Below are positions 6,255 through 13,232 of a stretch of DNA of 19,055 bases, in pieces (within the stretch, counting starts at the first letter, position 1; every line of letters begins with the position of its first letter). This DNA is from an uncultured Bacillota bacterium (GTDB lineage: Bacteria > Bacillota > Clostridia > Peptostreptococcales > Anaerovoracaceae). Position numbers and translations under genes: made by a program. Location: contig CABQMM010000001.1 in the NCBI GenBank assembly GCA_902465215.1, positions 1 through 19,055 of the forward strand. Direction: 5' to 3'. The notes beneath the pieces are model-generated. The model ran no database searches, was not told where the DNA came from, and saw only the letters and a list, made by a program, of their open reading frames with translations.

Positions 6255-7007
6255 ATGAAACTGATTTCATGGAATGTAAACGGTCTGCGAGCGATTATGG
6301 GAAAAAACTTTATGGAATTTTTCAATGAGGTTGACGCGGATATTTTTTGCTTACAGGAGACAAAGCTGCAGGCAGGGCAAATCGAAATGAATCTGCCGGG
6401 CTACCATCAATATTGGAATTACGCGGAGAAAAAGGGATATTCCGGAACAGCGATTTTTGCGAAGAAAGAGCCGATTTCCGCAAGCTATGGTATCGGAATT
6501 GAAGAACATGACCGCGAGGGGAGGGTGATTACCCTCGAGTACCCGGACTTTTATATGGTCGATGTCTACACGCCGAATTCGCAAAATGAACTGGCGCGGC
6601 TGGACTACAGAATGACATGGGAGGACGCGTTCCGTAGCTATCTTAACGAGCTGAAGGCGAAAAAGCCGGTAATCGTAACCGGTGACATGAATGTTGCACA
6701 CAAGGAAATCGACCTCAAGAACCCGAAAACAAACCGAAAAAACGCGGGCTTTACGGACGAAGAACGCGGCAAAATGACCGAGCTTTTAGACAGCGGTTTT
6801 ATCGACACCTTCCGCTATTTTTATCCAGATATGACGGATATTTATTCCTGGTGGTCTTACCGCTTTAAGGCAAGAGAGCGGAATTCCGGATGGAGAATCG
6901 ACTATTTTCTGGTATCGGAAGAACTGGAAGACCGTCTTGCAGGCGCAAAGATTCATACGAAAGTTTTGGGCTCCGATCATTGTCCGGTGGAACTGGAACT
7001 TAAATAA
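6255..7007 (+). CDS. xth: Exodeoxyribonuclease III / class II AP endonuclease
   Basis: This 250-residue protein is the full length of the ExoIII/ExoA family. It cuts the DNA backbone 5' to abasic sites in base excision repair and has 3'-phosphatase and 3'-5' exonuclease activity. Catalytic residues are in place: N7 (SWNVNG), E35 (LQETK), Y105 (VYTPN), D144 and N146 (GDMNVAH), D216 (WRIDYFL) and the D241-H242 pair (GSDHCP). The ATG at 6255 is two bases after the hxlR stop with GAGGAGG just before, so it is translated from the same messenger. No signal peptide; cytoplasmic. The Bacillus name exoA is an equally valid symbol. Confidence 0.96.
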   Translation: MKLISWNVNGLRAIMGKNFMEFFNEVDADIFCLQETKLQAGQIEMNLPGYHQYWNYAEKKGYSGTAIFAKKEPISASYGIGIEEHDREGRVITLEYPDFYMVDVYTPNSQNELARLDYRMTWEDAFRSYLNELKAKKPVIVTGDMNVAHKEIDLKNPKTNRKNAGFTDEERGKMTELLDSGFIDTFRYFYPDMTDIYSWWSYRFKARERNSGWRIDYFLVSEELEDRLAGAKIHTKVLGSDHCPVELELK

Positions 7008-7031
7008 AAATACAGCAGGGAGATGAGGAAA

Positions 7032-7814
7032 ATGAGAAAAATCGGATTTATAGGAATGGGAAATATGGCGCAGGCAATTGTGCAGGGATTCCATCGCGCA
7101 GGAAAATTGCAAAGCGAAGATATATTCGCTTTCGCGCCACATCTTGACAAGCTGCGTAAAAATGCCGAGGTTATCGGCTTCAACGCTTGCGAAAGCCCGT
7201 CAGATGTGATTGAAAAATCGGACTTTGTAGTGCTCGCATGCAAGCCGTATCAGATTGAAGAGGTTTTGAAAGCGCACGGCGAAGAATTGAAGGCAAAGGC
7301 AATCATCAGCATCGCATACGGGTGGAATTTAGATAGGGCAATGCAGATTTTGCCGGAGGGCGCGCGTTATCAGTATATGATTCCGAATACGCCGGTTTCC
7401 GTTGGAAGCGGAATCTTTCTTGCGGAAGAAAGAAGCAGTCTGTCGGCAGAAGAGGATGCCTTCGTCGAAGAACTTTTCGGAAGCGTCGGCAGATATATGA
7501 GACTGTCCCTTGAGGCAATGGGACCGGCCAACGCGCTCGCAGGCTGCGGACCTGCGTTTATCGCAATGGTGATTGAAGCGCTTGGCGATGCCGGGGTAAA
7601 GTATGGGCTTACACGGCAGCAGGCATATGAATTAGCTTCCGGTGTTATGGAAGGCACGGCAAAATTGCAGCAGGAAACGGGGCTGCATCCGGGCGTACTG
7701 AAGGATCAGGTGTGTTCCCCGGGCGGCGTGACAATTCGTGGAGTGGCTGCATTGGAAGAGGCCGGAATGCGAAACGCCTTTTTTAAAGCAATCGATGCGA
7801 CTGTTTTGAAGTAA
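7032..7814 (+). CDS. proC: Pyrroline-5-carboxylate reductase
   Basis: This 260-residue enzyme makes the last step of proline synthesis, reducing 1-pyrroline-5-carboxylate to proline with NAD(P)H in the cytoplasm. The N-terminus carries the Rossmann dinucleotide motif (GFIGMGNMAQAI, residues 5-16), followed by VLACKPYQ, a PNTPVSVGSG segment, and the family signature in the C-terminal helical domain (LAGCGPAF, then DQVCSPGGVTIRGVAALEEAG). I prefer the ATG at 7032 because AGGGAG lies nine bases upstream; the ATG at 7023 directly abuts that site and would add only three residues. It lies 24 bases after exonuclease III and is followed closely by an AlkD-type gene in one probable operon. Confidence 0.96.
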   Translation: MRKIGFIGMGNMAQAIVQGFHRAGKLQSEDIFAFAPHLDKLRKNAEVIGFNACESPSDVIEKSDFVVLACKPYQIEEVLKAHGEELKAKAIISIAYGWNLDRAMQILPEGARYQYMIPNTPVSVGSGIFLAEERSSLSAEEDAFVEELFGSVGRYMRLSLEAMGPANALAGCGPAFIAMVIEALGDAGVKYGLTRQQAYELASGVMEGTAKLQQETGLHPGVLKDQVCSPGGVTIRGVAALEEAGMRNAFFKAIDATVLK

Positions 7815-7825
7815 GGGTGCGTGCC

Positions 7826-8551
7826 ATGAGTGAAGATATTAAAAAACAAATCCAAAAGGATTTAAAAGCGATGCAGGATCTTGCTTATCGCGATTTTCAT
7901 GCGAAACTGATACCAAATATTGATAAAGACACGGTAATCGGCGTGCGGACGCCGATGCTGCGGGGATATGCAAAGCGGCTTTGCAAAGAAGAGCCGGAAA
8001 CCGCAAGAGCCTTTATGCAGATTATGCCGCACGATTTTTATGAGGAAAATAATCTGCACGGGCTTTTGATTTCAAATTTGGCAAAGTCCGCAGAAGAAGC
8101 GCTGGACGCAGTCGATGCGTTTTTGCCGTGCGTGGACAACTGGGCAACCTGCGATTTGTTGCCACCGAAGATTTTTAAGAAGAATTTGCAGGAGGTACGC
8201 CGCCGCATCATGCTTTGGCTTGCGAGTGAAGAAACCTATAGGGTTCGTTTTGCGCTTGTGAGCCTCTTGACCTTCTTTTTGGAGGAAGAATTTGAGCAGA
8301 ATGACTTGACAGTGATTGCGGGAATTGACAGCGAGGAATACTATATCAATATGGCAATTGCTTGGTACTACAGCTTCGCGCTAATAAAGCAGTACGACAA
8401 TACCATCGGGCTTTTTGAGGCGCAGTCGCTCAAGCCGTGGATTCAGAATAAGTCGATTCAAAAGGCGATTGAAAGTTACCGAATTTCGCCGGAGAAAAAA
8501 GCGTATTTGCGCACTTTAAAAGTAAAACCAAGCAAAAAAGAGGGGGCTTGA
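7826..8551 (+). CDS. AlkD-type DNA alkylation repair glycosylase
   Basis: The 241-residue protein belongs to the DNA alkylation repair (AlkD, HEAT-like repeat) family, which releases N3- and N7-alkylated bases without flipping them out. The diagnostic block VDNWATCDLL includes W106 and D110, which correspond in spacing to W109 and D113 of Bacillus cereus AlkD. R141 (YRVRFALVSLL) is the likely counterpart of its catalytic arginine. Repeated helical pairs fill the rest. The ATG at 7826 has AAGGG eight bases before it; a GTG at 7817 is possible but lacks a site. The TGA is within five bases of the next ATG. An AP endonuclease in the same operon would process its product. Substrate range is inferred from the family. 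Confidence 0.9.
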   Translation: MSEDIKKQIQKDLKAMQDLAYRDFHAKLIPNIDKDTVIGVRTPMLRGYAKRLCKEEPETARAFMQIMPHDFYEENNLHGLLISNLAKSAEEALDAVDAFLPCVDNWATCDLLPPKIFKKNLQEVRRRIMLWLASEETYRVRFALVSLLTFFLEEEFEQNDLTVIAGIDSEEYYINMAIAWYYSFALIKQYDNTIGLFEAQSLKPWIQNKSIQKAIESYRISPEKKAYLRTLKVKPSKKEGA

Positions 8552-8553
8552 AA

Positions 8554-9342
8554 ATGGAAAAAACACAATATAAGGAATCTTTGAGCTTAGACACCTATCG
8601 CGTGGACCGGAGCAAAACCGGAAAAGCGTCGGGCATCTGGCAGGTCATGCAGGAGGCGGCGTGTCATCAGATGGAAACGCAGAGACCGTCTTATACGGAT
8701 TTAGTCGACGACGGCAAGGCTCTGATGCTTGCAAGGGTTGATCTTGCGATTCCGGAGGAAATTTATCTGGATGAAAAGCTGATTTCCAGTTCGTGGCCGT
8801 GTCCGAGCGCACGCGCGACATTTTTAAGAAACTATACTTTAGAAAAGGACGGACGCAGAGCGGCGATTGCAGCGACGCAGTGGACGCTCGTGGATTTGGA
8901 AACCCGCAAAATTTTGAAGGTTGATGAGGTTGACTTTTCGAACTACTGGTACGGCGAATATATTGAGCTCATGCCGGGGAAATTTAAAATTGACCGCAAA
9001 AGAGCGGAAACGATGCAGCAGGTTGGAGAAAAGACGGTTCGTTACAGCGATCTTGATTACAACGGGCATATGAACAACACCTATTATCTCGACACGCTTT
9101 GCGATTATATACCGGAGCTGGCGGAGGGCACACACAGGGTAAGTTTTCTTAGAATTCACTACAGCAAGGAAGCACCTCTCGGCGAAAAGCTGACGATTTT
9201 CAGGGATGAGGGATATTTGCTGACGGAAGAGGAAAAGGCGGCATATAAGGTACCGGCAGAGAAGAAATATCTGTTCCGTACGGTAAAAGCGGACGGAGAA
9301 CTGAATGTTGAAGCGGAAATTACGGTAACGCCGCTGCGCTAG
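8554..9342 (+). CDS. Acyl-ACP thioesterase
   Basis: A 262-residue double-hotdog thioesterase of the plant FatA/FatB-like bacterial family, which releases free fatty acids from acyl carrier protein. The N-terminal hotdog (TYRVDRSKTGKAS, then GIWQVMQEAACHQME) and C-terminal hotdog are both present. The active-site block YSDLDYNGHMNNTYYLD (about 159-175) contains the Asp, Asn and His that match DLDVNQHVNN of plant enzymes. The ATG at 8554 has GAGGGGGC eight bases upstream; a TTG at 8548 is an inferior choice. It is the last gene of the run starting with hxlR and may tune membrane fatty-acid chain length. Chain-length preference cannot be told from sequence. Confidence 0.93.
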   Translation: MEKTQYKESLSLDTYRVDRSKTGKASGIWQVMQEAACHQMETQRPSYTDLVDDGKALMLARVDLAIPEEIYLDEKLISSSWPCPSARATFLRNYTLEKDGRRAAIAATQWTLVDLETRKILKVDEVDFSNYWYGEYIELMPGKFKIDRKRAETMQQVGEKTVRYSDLDYNGHMNNTYYLDTLCDYIPELAEGTHRVSFLRIHYSKEAPLGEKLTIFRDEGYLLTEEEKAAYKVPAEKKYLFRTVKADGELNVEAEITVTPLR

Positions 9343-9370
9343 CAAGCGGAAAAAGTTCTATGTAGCCCCT

Positions 9371-9388
9371 CCGCAGTGCGAAATGCGG
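9371..9388 (+). other. Short hairpin downstream of the thioesterase gene
   Basis: CCGCA and TGCGG pair around the eight-base loop GTGCGAAA, 28 bases after the thioesterase stop. No T-run follows, so it is at best a weak terminator or a 3'-end stabiliser. The rest of 9343-9476 contains further short complementary segments (AAGTAT/ATACTT at 9399-9404 and 9447-9452; CGCG twice) but no gene that I can support. Confidence 0.35.
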
Positions 9389-9476
9389 CGCGAAAGGGAA
9401 GTATCTATGAATAAAAATCCGCGTAAGCGAACTGTGCGCGTATACTTATTATAGATAAACGATAAAATAATATACT

Positions 9477-9505
9477 TTGCATTTTCTGCTAAATTGTGAT
9501 ACAAT
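9477..9505 (+). promoter_or_regulatory. Sigma-A promoter of the small membrane protein gene
   Basis: A -35 TTGCAT (9477-9482), a 17-base spacer ending in TGA and a -10 TACAAT (9500-9505) form an extended -10 promoter, giving a leader of about 55 bases before the ATG at 9567. Confidence 0.75.
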
Positions 9506-9566
9506 GATTACCCGAAACAAAAGGCGACTCAACTTAGGGACCTCAGAAAAATGGAAAGGAACAGAC

Positions 9567-9800
9567 ATGATAGCTTTTTTGATGGAGAAACTGAATATTG
9601 TTCCCGACGGTGTCTGGCAGATTAACGAAATCGCTGTGGCGATAGCAGCAGTGCTCATCGTTGCGCTTTTGATTGCACTTGTAATATTTTTAGTCAGAAA
9701 GCTGATTCGGGATGTGAATCCGAGGAAATCGACGATTTTCAGTCACAGAAAGAATAAATATAAAAGCAGAATCGGAAAGAACAATCAAAAATATATGTAA
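9567..9800 (+). CDS. Small single-pass membrane protein of unknown function
   Basis: I do not recognise this 77-residue protein. The ATG at 9567 is preceded by GGAAAGGA about seven bases upstream; the frame is open further up, but only across the promoter. Residues 1-20 are mixed (MIAFLMEKLNIVPDGVWQIN), residues 20-42 form one strongly hydrophobic helix (AVAIAAVLIVALLIALVIFLV), and the remainder is very basic (RKLIRDVNP, SHRKNKYKSRIGKNN). The positive-inside rule predicts an N-out, C-in topology with a cationic cytoplasmic tail. It has its own promoter and terminator, so it is an independent unit. Small cationic membrane proteins of this kind act as regulators of membrane complexes or as toxins, but nothing here decides between these. 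Confidence 0.75.
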   Translation: MIAFLMEKLNIVPDGVWQINEIAVAIAAVLIVALLIALVIFLVRKLIRDVNPRKSTIFSHRKNKYKSRIGKNNQKYM

Positions 9801-9807
9801 TATGTAG

Positions 9808-9831
9808 CCCCGCGGTATGCGGGGTTTTGTT
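9808..9831 (+). terminator. Intrinsic terminator after the small membrane protein gene
   Basis: CCCCGC (9808-9813) and GCGGGG (9819-9824) form a six-base GC stem around GGTAT, followed by TTTTGTTTT. It starts eight bases after the stop codon. On the minus strand no T-run follows, so it does not terminate the convergent Cys-rich gene. Confidence 0.88.
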
Positions 9832-9872
9832 TTGCTCCAAATTAGCGGCGCGCTGAAGCCTGAACAAACGAA

Positions 9873-11000
9873 TCAGAAGCGATAGCCGTTCGTGTCGCAG
9901 CACTGGCAGGCAGTGCCGGAAATGGTCTCTGCGAGACGGCTTCCTCGACGGGACGAATTGCCGCAAGAAGATTCTCCTGCGGAGCTTTGGGAGCAGCCGC
10001 AGCCGTTTGTGTTATCGGTGTTTTGGGAGCATCCACAGCCGCTGCCGGTATTATCCGAAAGAGCGTTGTAATCGTCGCACTGACCGACATCATCGCAAGG
10101 GATCGCCAGCTCTCTTGCATTCAGTTCAAACAGGGAAGGTCGAATAACCTGCATAAAGATATTCGGTGTCACAACCAAATTTCCGTTTATCGTCAGGTTT
10201 ACGGCATCTTCGCAGCCTGATGTGCTGTCCGATACGGTAATCTGCGGATTCAGAATTACGCCGCAGGCGTCGAAGTCGAACAGAATGCTTGGAGAAATGT
10301 TCTGAACCTGACAAGGAATGACAGCACAGTTTACTGCGAAATTATTGCTTCCCGGAATCGCAACGAAGGTATTGTTTCTCGATTTGCAAGTCAGTTTGAA
10401 GTCGCAGCTTCTGCCGTTTGTAGTCACATAGCCCTCCAGAACGACAGTAATCATCGCCTCCCATGTGCCGTCCGTTTCCGCTAAGAAAAAGTGTCCGTCA
10501 CTTCCGCAGGCTCCCGGGCAGCTGCGTGCAGTACCGCAGCTGCCGCAGATGTGTCTGTCAACCGGTGCACACGGGCAGTTTGTGATTTCCGGCATGATTC
10601 CGCTTAAATCAGCGATATACCTGCCGTCTTCATAATCAAGGTTTGTGATATTAAAACCATCGATCGTTACTTTTTCCGCATTGAAGTCTGCAGCGGCTGC
10701 GAGGCGGAAGGAATTTACCGTTACACAACTGTTGGTGACGGTGAATCTGCTGTCGCAGTTGATTGCATTTCCGCTTCCTGAGCACCCACATCCGCAGGAA
10801 CACCCGCATCCGCAGCCGCTTGCGCGTCCACTTCCTCCTCCGAGCGTCAGCGTTTGTGTAAAATTCGCTTCGTCTGTCAGTAAATTATAAATCAGAGGAC
10901 AGGAATCCTCCCTTTTTTCATAAAAGATTTTATTTAAAAAGACTCTATTTTGCGTTCCGTTTCCCGAAACTGAGCCTACATTGCCGCATGAACAAGCCAT
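9873..11000 (-). CDS. Gly/Cys-rich protein of unknown function, possible disulfide-linked structural protein
   Basis: I do not recognise this 375-residue protein. The start at 11000 (MACSCGNVG) has GAGGT eight bases upstream; a TTG two codons earlier is possible. It has about 33 cysteines (roughly 9%), no signal peptide and no membrane helix. Order: a CSCG N-terminus; a short segment with YNLLTDEANFTQTLTLGG; a Gly/Cys cluster (GCGCGCSCGCGC, near residues 63-74); a beta-like Thr/Asn/Val-rich region interrupted by CPC, CGSC and SCPGACG; a second beta-like region (VNLTINGNLVVTP, then ELNARELAIPC); and a C-terminal tail with two GCGCSQ repeats and a CQCC ending. Such proteins are typical of cross-linked outer layers such as spore coat or appendage. 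It is transcribed away from the dcw cluster. Function is an inference; the open frame itself is secure. Confidence 0.7.
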   Translation of the reverse strand: MACSCGNVGSVSGNGTQNRVFLNKIFYEKREDSCPLIYNLLTDEANFTQTLTLGGGSGRASGCGCGCSCGCGCSGSGNAINCDSRFTVTNSCVTVNSFRLAAAADFNAEKVTIDGFNITNLDYEDGRYIADLSGIMPEITNCPCAPVDRHICGSCGTARSCPGACGSDGHFFLAETDGTWEAMITVVLEGYVTTNGRSCDFKLTCKSRNNTFVAIPGSNNFAVNCAVIPCQVQNISPSILFDFDACGVILNPQITVSDSTSGCEDAVNLTINGNLVVTPNIFMQVIRPSLFELNARELAIPCDDVGQCDDYNALSDNTGSGCGCSQNTDNTNGCGCSQSSAGESSCGNSSRRGSRLAETISGTACQCCDTNGYRF

Positions 11001-11036
11001 ATGCAATTACCTCATTTCTTTCTTTCTTTTTCTACC

Positions 11037-11067
11037 AATATATGCCGAACGGGAAACAGGGGTGCAA
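11037..11067 (-). promoter_or_regulatory. Weak candidate promoter of the Cys-rich gene
   Basis: On the minus strand TTGCAC (11062-11067) lies 19 bases before TATATT (11037-11042), a poor sigma-A spacing. The same place can be read as AC, 17 bases, then CATA, which resembles the mother-cell sigma-K pattern. Neither reading is strong. Confidence 0.25.
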
Positions 11068-11114
11068 AAGAGGGAAAAGGTGGGGATAAAAATTTAAAAA
11101 AACCATATTACCTC

Positions 11115-11145
11115 TTGAAAAGTGGTTGAAAGTGGTGTATAGTGG
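11115..11145 (+). promoter_or_regulatory. dcw operon promoter overlapped by MraZ boxes
   Basis: AGTGG occurs at 11121, 11131 and 11141, at exact 10-bp spacing, the direct-repeat arrangement bound by MraZ upstream of its own gene in many bacteria. The repeats overlap a promoter of -35 TTGAAA (11115-11120), 17-base spacer and -10 TATAGT (11138-11143). Binding would therefore block transcription of the whole cluster. The leader to the mraZ ATG is about 75 bases. Confidence 0.8.
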
Positions 11146-11221
11146 TTGTAATAAAATGCATTTCGTGTCTACAGGATTCTTCGAGTGGACAAGCGCGGAA
11201 AAAGGCGGAGGTATATCGGTT

Positions 11222-11653
11222 ATGTTCATGGGAACTGTGTACAATTCCATAGATGAAAAAAATCGAATGATTGTGCCTTCGAAGATGAGAATCGGGCTTG
11301 GCGAGCGATGTGTTCTGACGAAAGGTCTGGACCAGTGCCTTTACATTTACACGATGGACAACTGGGAAAAACAGATGGAAAAAATCTCGAGACTGCCGGA
11401 ATCCGATCCGAAAGTCAGAGTTTTTATCCGGCATTTTTGTGCCAATGCTGCCGAATGTGAATTTGACAAGCAGGGCAGAATTGTAATTCCGCAGGAGCTG
11501 AAAGCCTATGCGAAAATAGAAAAAGAGCTGGTTACGATGGGAGCCATGTCGAAAATCGAGGTCTGGGGCAGAGAAATATGGGATGCGCCGGATAATGAGA
11601 GCAAGATGAAAACGGAAGAGTTTTCAAAAGCATTGGAGGAATATAATTTCTGA
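11222..11653 (+). CDS. mraZ: Transcriptional regulator MraZ
   Basis: The protein has 143 residues, the standard size. The ATG at 11222 has GGAGG ten bases before it. It begins [20 protein letters not shown], the first SpoVT/AbrB-like half, and repeats the fold in the second half ([19 protein letters not shown]), each half carrying the D-x-K/Q-x-R-x-x-x-P motif of MraZ. MraZ forms a ring of subunits and binds short direct repeats to regulate the division and cell-wall cluster that it heads; three such repeats overlap the promoter here. Its TGA shares one base with the ATG of rsmH. Confidence 0.97.
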   Translation: MFMGTVYNSIDEKNRMIVPSKMRIGLGERCVLTKGLDQCLYIYTMDNWEKQMEKISRLPESDPKVRVFIRHFCANAAECEFDKQGRIVIPQELKAYAKIEKELVTMGAMSKIEVWGREIWDAPDNESKMKTEEFSKALEEYNF

Positions 11654-12603
11654 TGGAATTTAAACATACATCGGTACTCTTTGAGGAGTGTATACAGGGC
11701 CTTGCGATTAAGCCCGACGGCGTTTATGTGGACGGTACGCTGGGCGGCGGCGGTCACAGCAGCGGGATTTGCGAAAAACTCGGTGAAAACGGCACTCTGA
11801 TTGGAATTGACAGGGACAGGGATGCACTGAATGCGGCCGAAAAAAGGCTCGCACCGTACAAGTGCAGGAAGTACTTTGTTCAAAGCAACTATTCGGATAT
11901 TAAGGATGTTTTGGGGGAGCTTGCAATAGAAAAAATTGACGGGGCTCTGCTGGACTTAGGAGTATCTTCTTTCCAGCTGGACAACCCGGAGAGAGGATTT
12001 TCCTATATGCAGGACGCACCTTTGGATATGAGAATGAGTCAGGACGACGATTTTACCGCATACGACGTGGTGAATCGCTATGAGGGGAAAGAACTGACGG
12101 AGATTATAAGAAAGTACGGCGAGGAAAGATGGGCATCCCGCATTGCTGAGTTCATCGTGAAAGCGCGGAAGAAACAGCCGATTGAAACCACGGGGGAATT
12201 GGTGGATATCATTAAAGCTGCGATTCCGGCAGCGGCAAGAAGAGACGGGCCCCATCCGGCGAAGCGCACCTTTCAGGCAATTCGCATTGAAGTCAATGAC
12301 GAATTGGGACAGCTTGAGCGTGCGGTGGACGAGTTCTGCGATGTTTTGGCACCGGGGGGACGCCTGTGCATCATAACCTTCCATTCGCTGGAGGACAGGA
12401 TTGTAAAGGAGATTATCAACAAGAGAATGAACCCTTGCACCTGCCCGAAGGAGTTTCCTGTCTGCGTCTGCGGCAAAGTAGGCGATATACAGAAACGATC
12501 AGGCAAACCGATTTTGCCGTCGGCACGGGAACTGGAAGAAAATCCGCGTGCCAGAAGTGCGAAGCTGAGGATTGCAGAAAAAAAGAAAGTGATAAATTGT
12601 TAA
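11653..12603 (+). CDS. rsmH: 16S rRNA (cytosine1402-N4)-methyltransferase RsmH
   Basis: This 316-residue SAM-dependent enzyme (formerly MraW) methylates N4 of C1402 in the decoding centre of 16S rRNA. The N-terminal [10 protein letters not shown] and the SAM-binding [10 protein letters not shown] (residues 28-37) are typical, as are [41 protein letters not shown] and [10 protein letters not shown]. The C-terminus ends with the family's [19 protein letters not shown] Cys-rich loop ([12 protein letters not shown]) near residue 262 is common in Firmicute members and may bind metal. It starts on the last base of the mraZ stop codon, and an ftsL-like gene follows after ten bases. Confidence 0.97.
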   Translation: MEFKHTSVLFEECIQGLAIKPDGVYVDGTLGGGGHSSGICEKLGENGTLIGIDRDRDALNAAEKRLAPYKCRKYFVQSNYSDIKDVLGELAIEKIDGALLDLGVSSFQLDNPERGFSYMQDAPLDMRMSQDDDFTAYDVVNRYEGKELTEIIRKYGEERWASRIAEFIVKARKKQPIETTGELVDIIKAAIPAAARRDGPHPAKRTFQAIRIEVNDELGQLERAVDEFCDVLAPGGRLCIITFHSLEDRIVKEIINKRMNPCTCPKEFPVCVCGKVGDIQKRSGKPILPSARELEENPRARSAKLRIAEKKKVINC

Positions 12604-12613
12604 GGAGAGGACA

Positions 12614-13141
12614 ATGGCAGCAAGCGAAAGAGCTTATACATCTGAATATTCCTATATAGGACAGCCATATCGTCCTGCTCAGAGCTACGGTCAGCAAGGC
12701 GCATATCGCGCATATCCGCAGCCGGAAGCGGAGCGCCCGAGGGCCAAAAGAAGTGAGGAAAAACCAAAGCTTCAGGTGCAGCCGCGGGTTCAGCAGCAAG
12801 CGCAGCCTGTGATTACACACTGGATGCTGGTGCGGGTAATTTTGCTTCTTGTCTTCGCGGGAGCGGTGCTGATCAGTACAATTTGGATGAGCGCGAAAGC
12901 GACCGAAATTAAATACGAAATCAATAAAATCAATAAAGAAAATGTCATTCTTCAAAATGAAATTTCTATGCTCGGAATCAAAATCGAAAGTGCCAACAGC
13001 ATTGAGCAGATTGAAGAATACGCTACAGGCAGCTTGAAAATGCAGTATCCGAAGTCTAACCAGTGTATTTATGTGGAAGAGGCTGCGGCAGCTTCGGAGG
13101 ATTTAGCAGACCAAATCAGAGAAAAAGCGTATAAAGAATAA
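12614..13141 (+). CDS. ftsL: FtsL/DivIC-like cell division protein
   Basis: This 175-residue bitopic protein occupies the usual ftsL position between rsmH and the class B PBP. AAGGAGAGG lies just before the ATG at 12614. Residues 1-68 are a cytoplasmic tail rich in Tyr, Gln, Pro and Arg, longer than in most FtsL proteins. Residues 70-93 form one membrane helix (MLVRVILLLVFAGAVLIS). Residues 95-135 are a coiled coil with Ile/Leu heptads. The C-terminal YATGSLKMQYPKSNQCIYV matches the short conserved end of FtsL. FtsL pairs with DivIC/FtsB and activates the septal transglycosylase-transpeptidase. FtsL sequences diverge fast, so position and architecture carry the call more than identity. Confidence 0.85.
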   Translation: MAASERAYTSEYSYIGQPYRPAQSYGQQGAYRAYPQPEAERPRAKRSEEKPKLQVQPRVQQQAQPVITHWMLVRVILLLVFAGAVLISTIWMSAKATEIKYEINKINKENVILQNEISMLGIKIESANSIEQIEEYATGSLKMQYPKSNQCIYVEEAAAASEDLADQIREKAYKE

Positions 13142-13178
13142 ATGAGAATGAAAGCTAATATAATTTCATAGATAAACG

Positions 13179-13221
13179 AGCCAGACAACTTAATAGAATC
13201 ATGAGGTCTGGCTTTCTGTTT
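13179..13221 (+). terminator. Terminator-like hairpin between ftsL and the PBP gene
   Basis: AGCCAGAC (13179-13186) and GTCTGGCT (13206-13213) are perfect 8-bp complements with a 19-base loop, followed by TTCTGTTT. The hairpin ends just upstream of the PBP ribosome binding site. It could attenuate the operon, so that less PBP/mur message is made than mraZ-ftsL message, or protect a processed end. A TATAAT at 13159-13164 hints at an extra promoter, but no good -35 precedes it. Confidence 0.6.
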
Positions 13222-13232
13222 GAAGGAGAAAT

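Noticed and set aside
9407..9454. Short basic reading frame of 15 codons with a weak AAAGGGA site
   Set aside because: Too short, in a region with competing hairpins, and no recognisable homology; kept only as part of the finding on the gap.
13159..13164. TATAAT as a promoter for the PBP gene
   Set aside because: The sequence 17 bases upstream is GAATAA, far from TTGACA, and there is no TG extension; not listed as a promoter.
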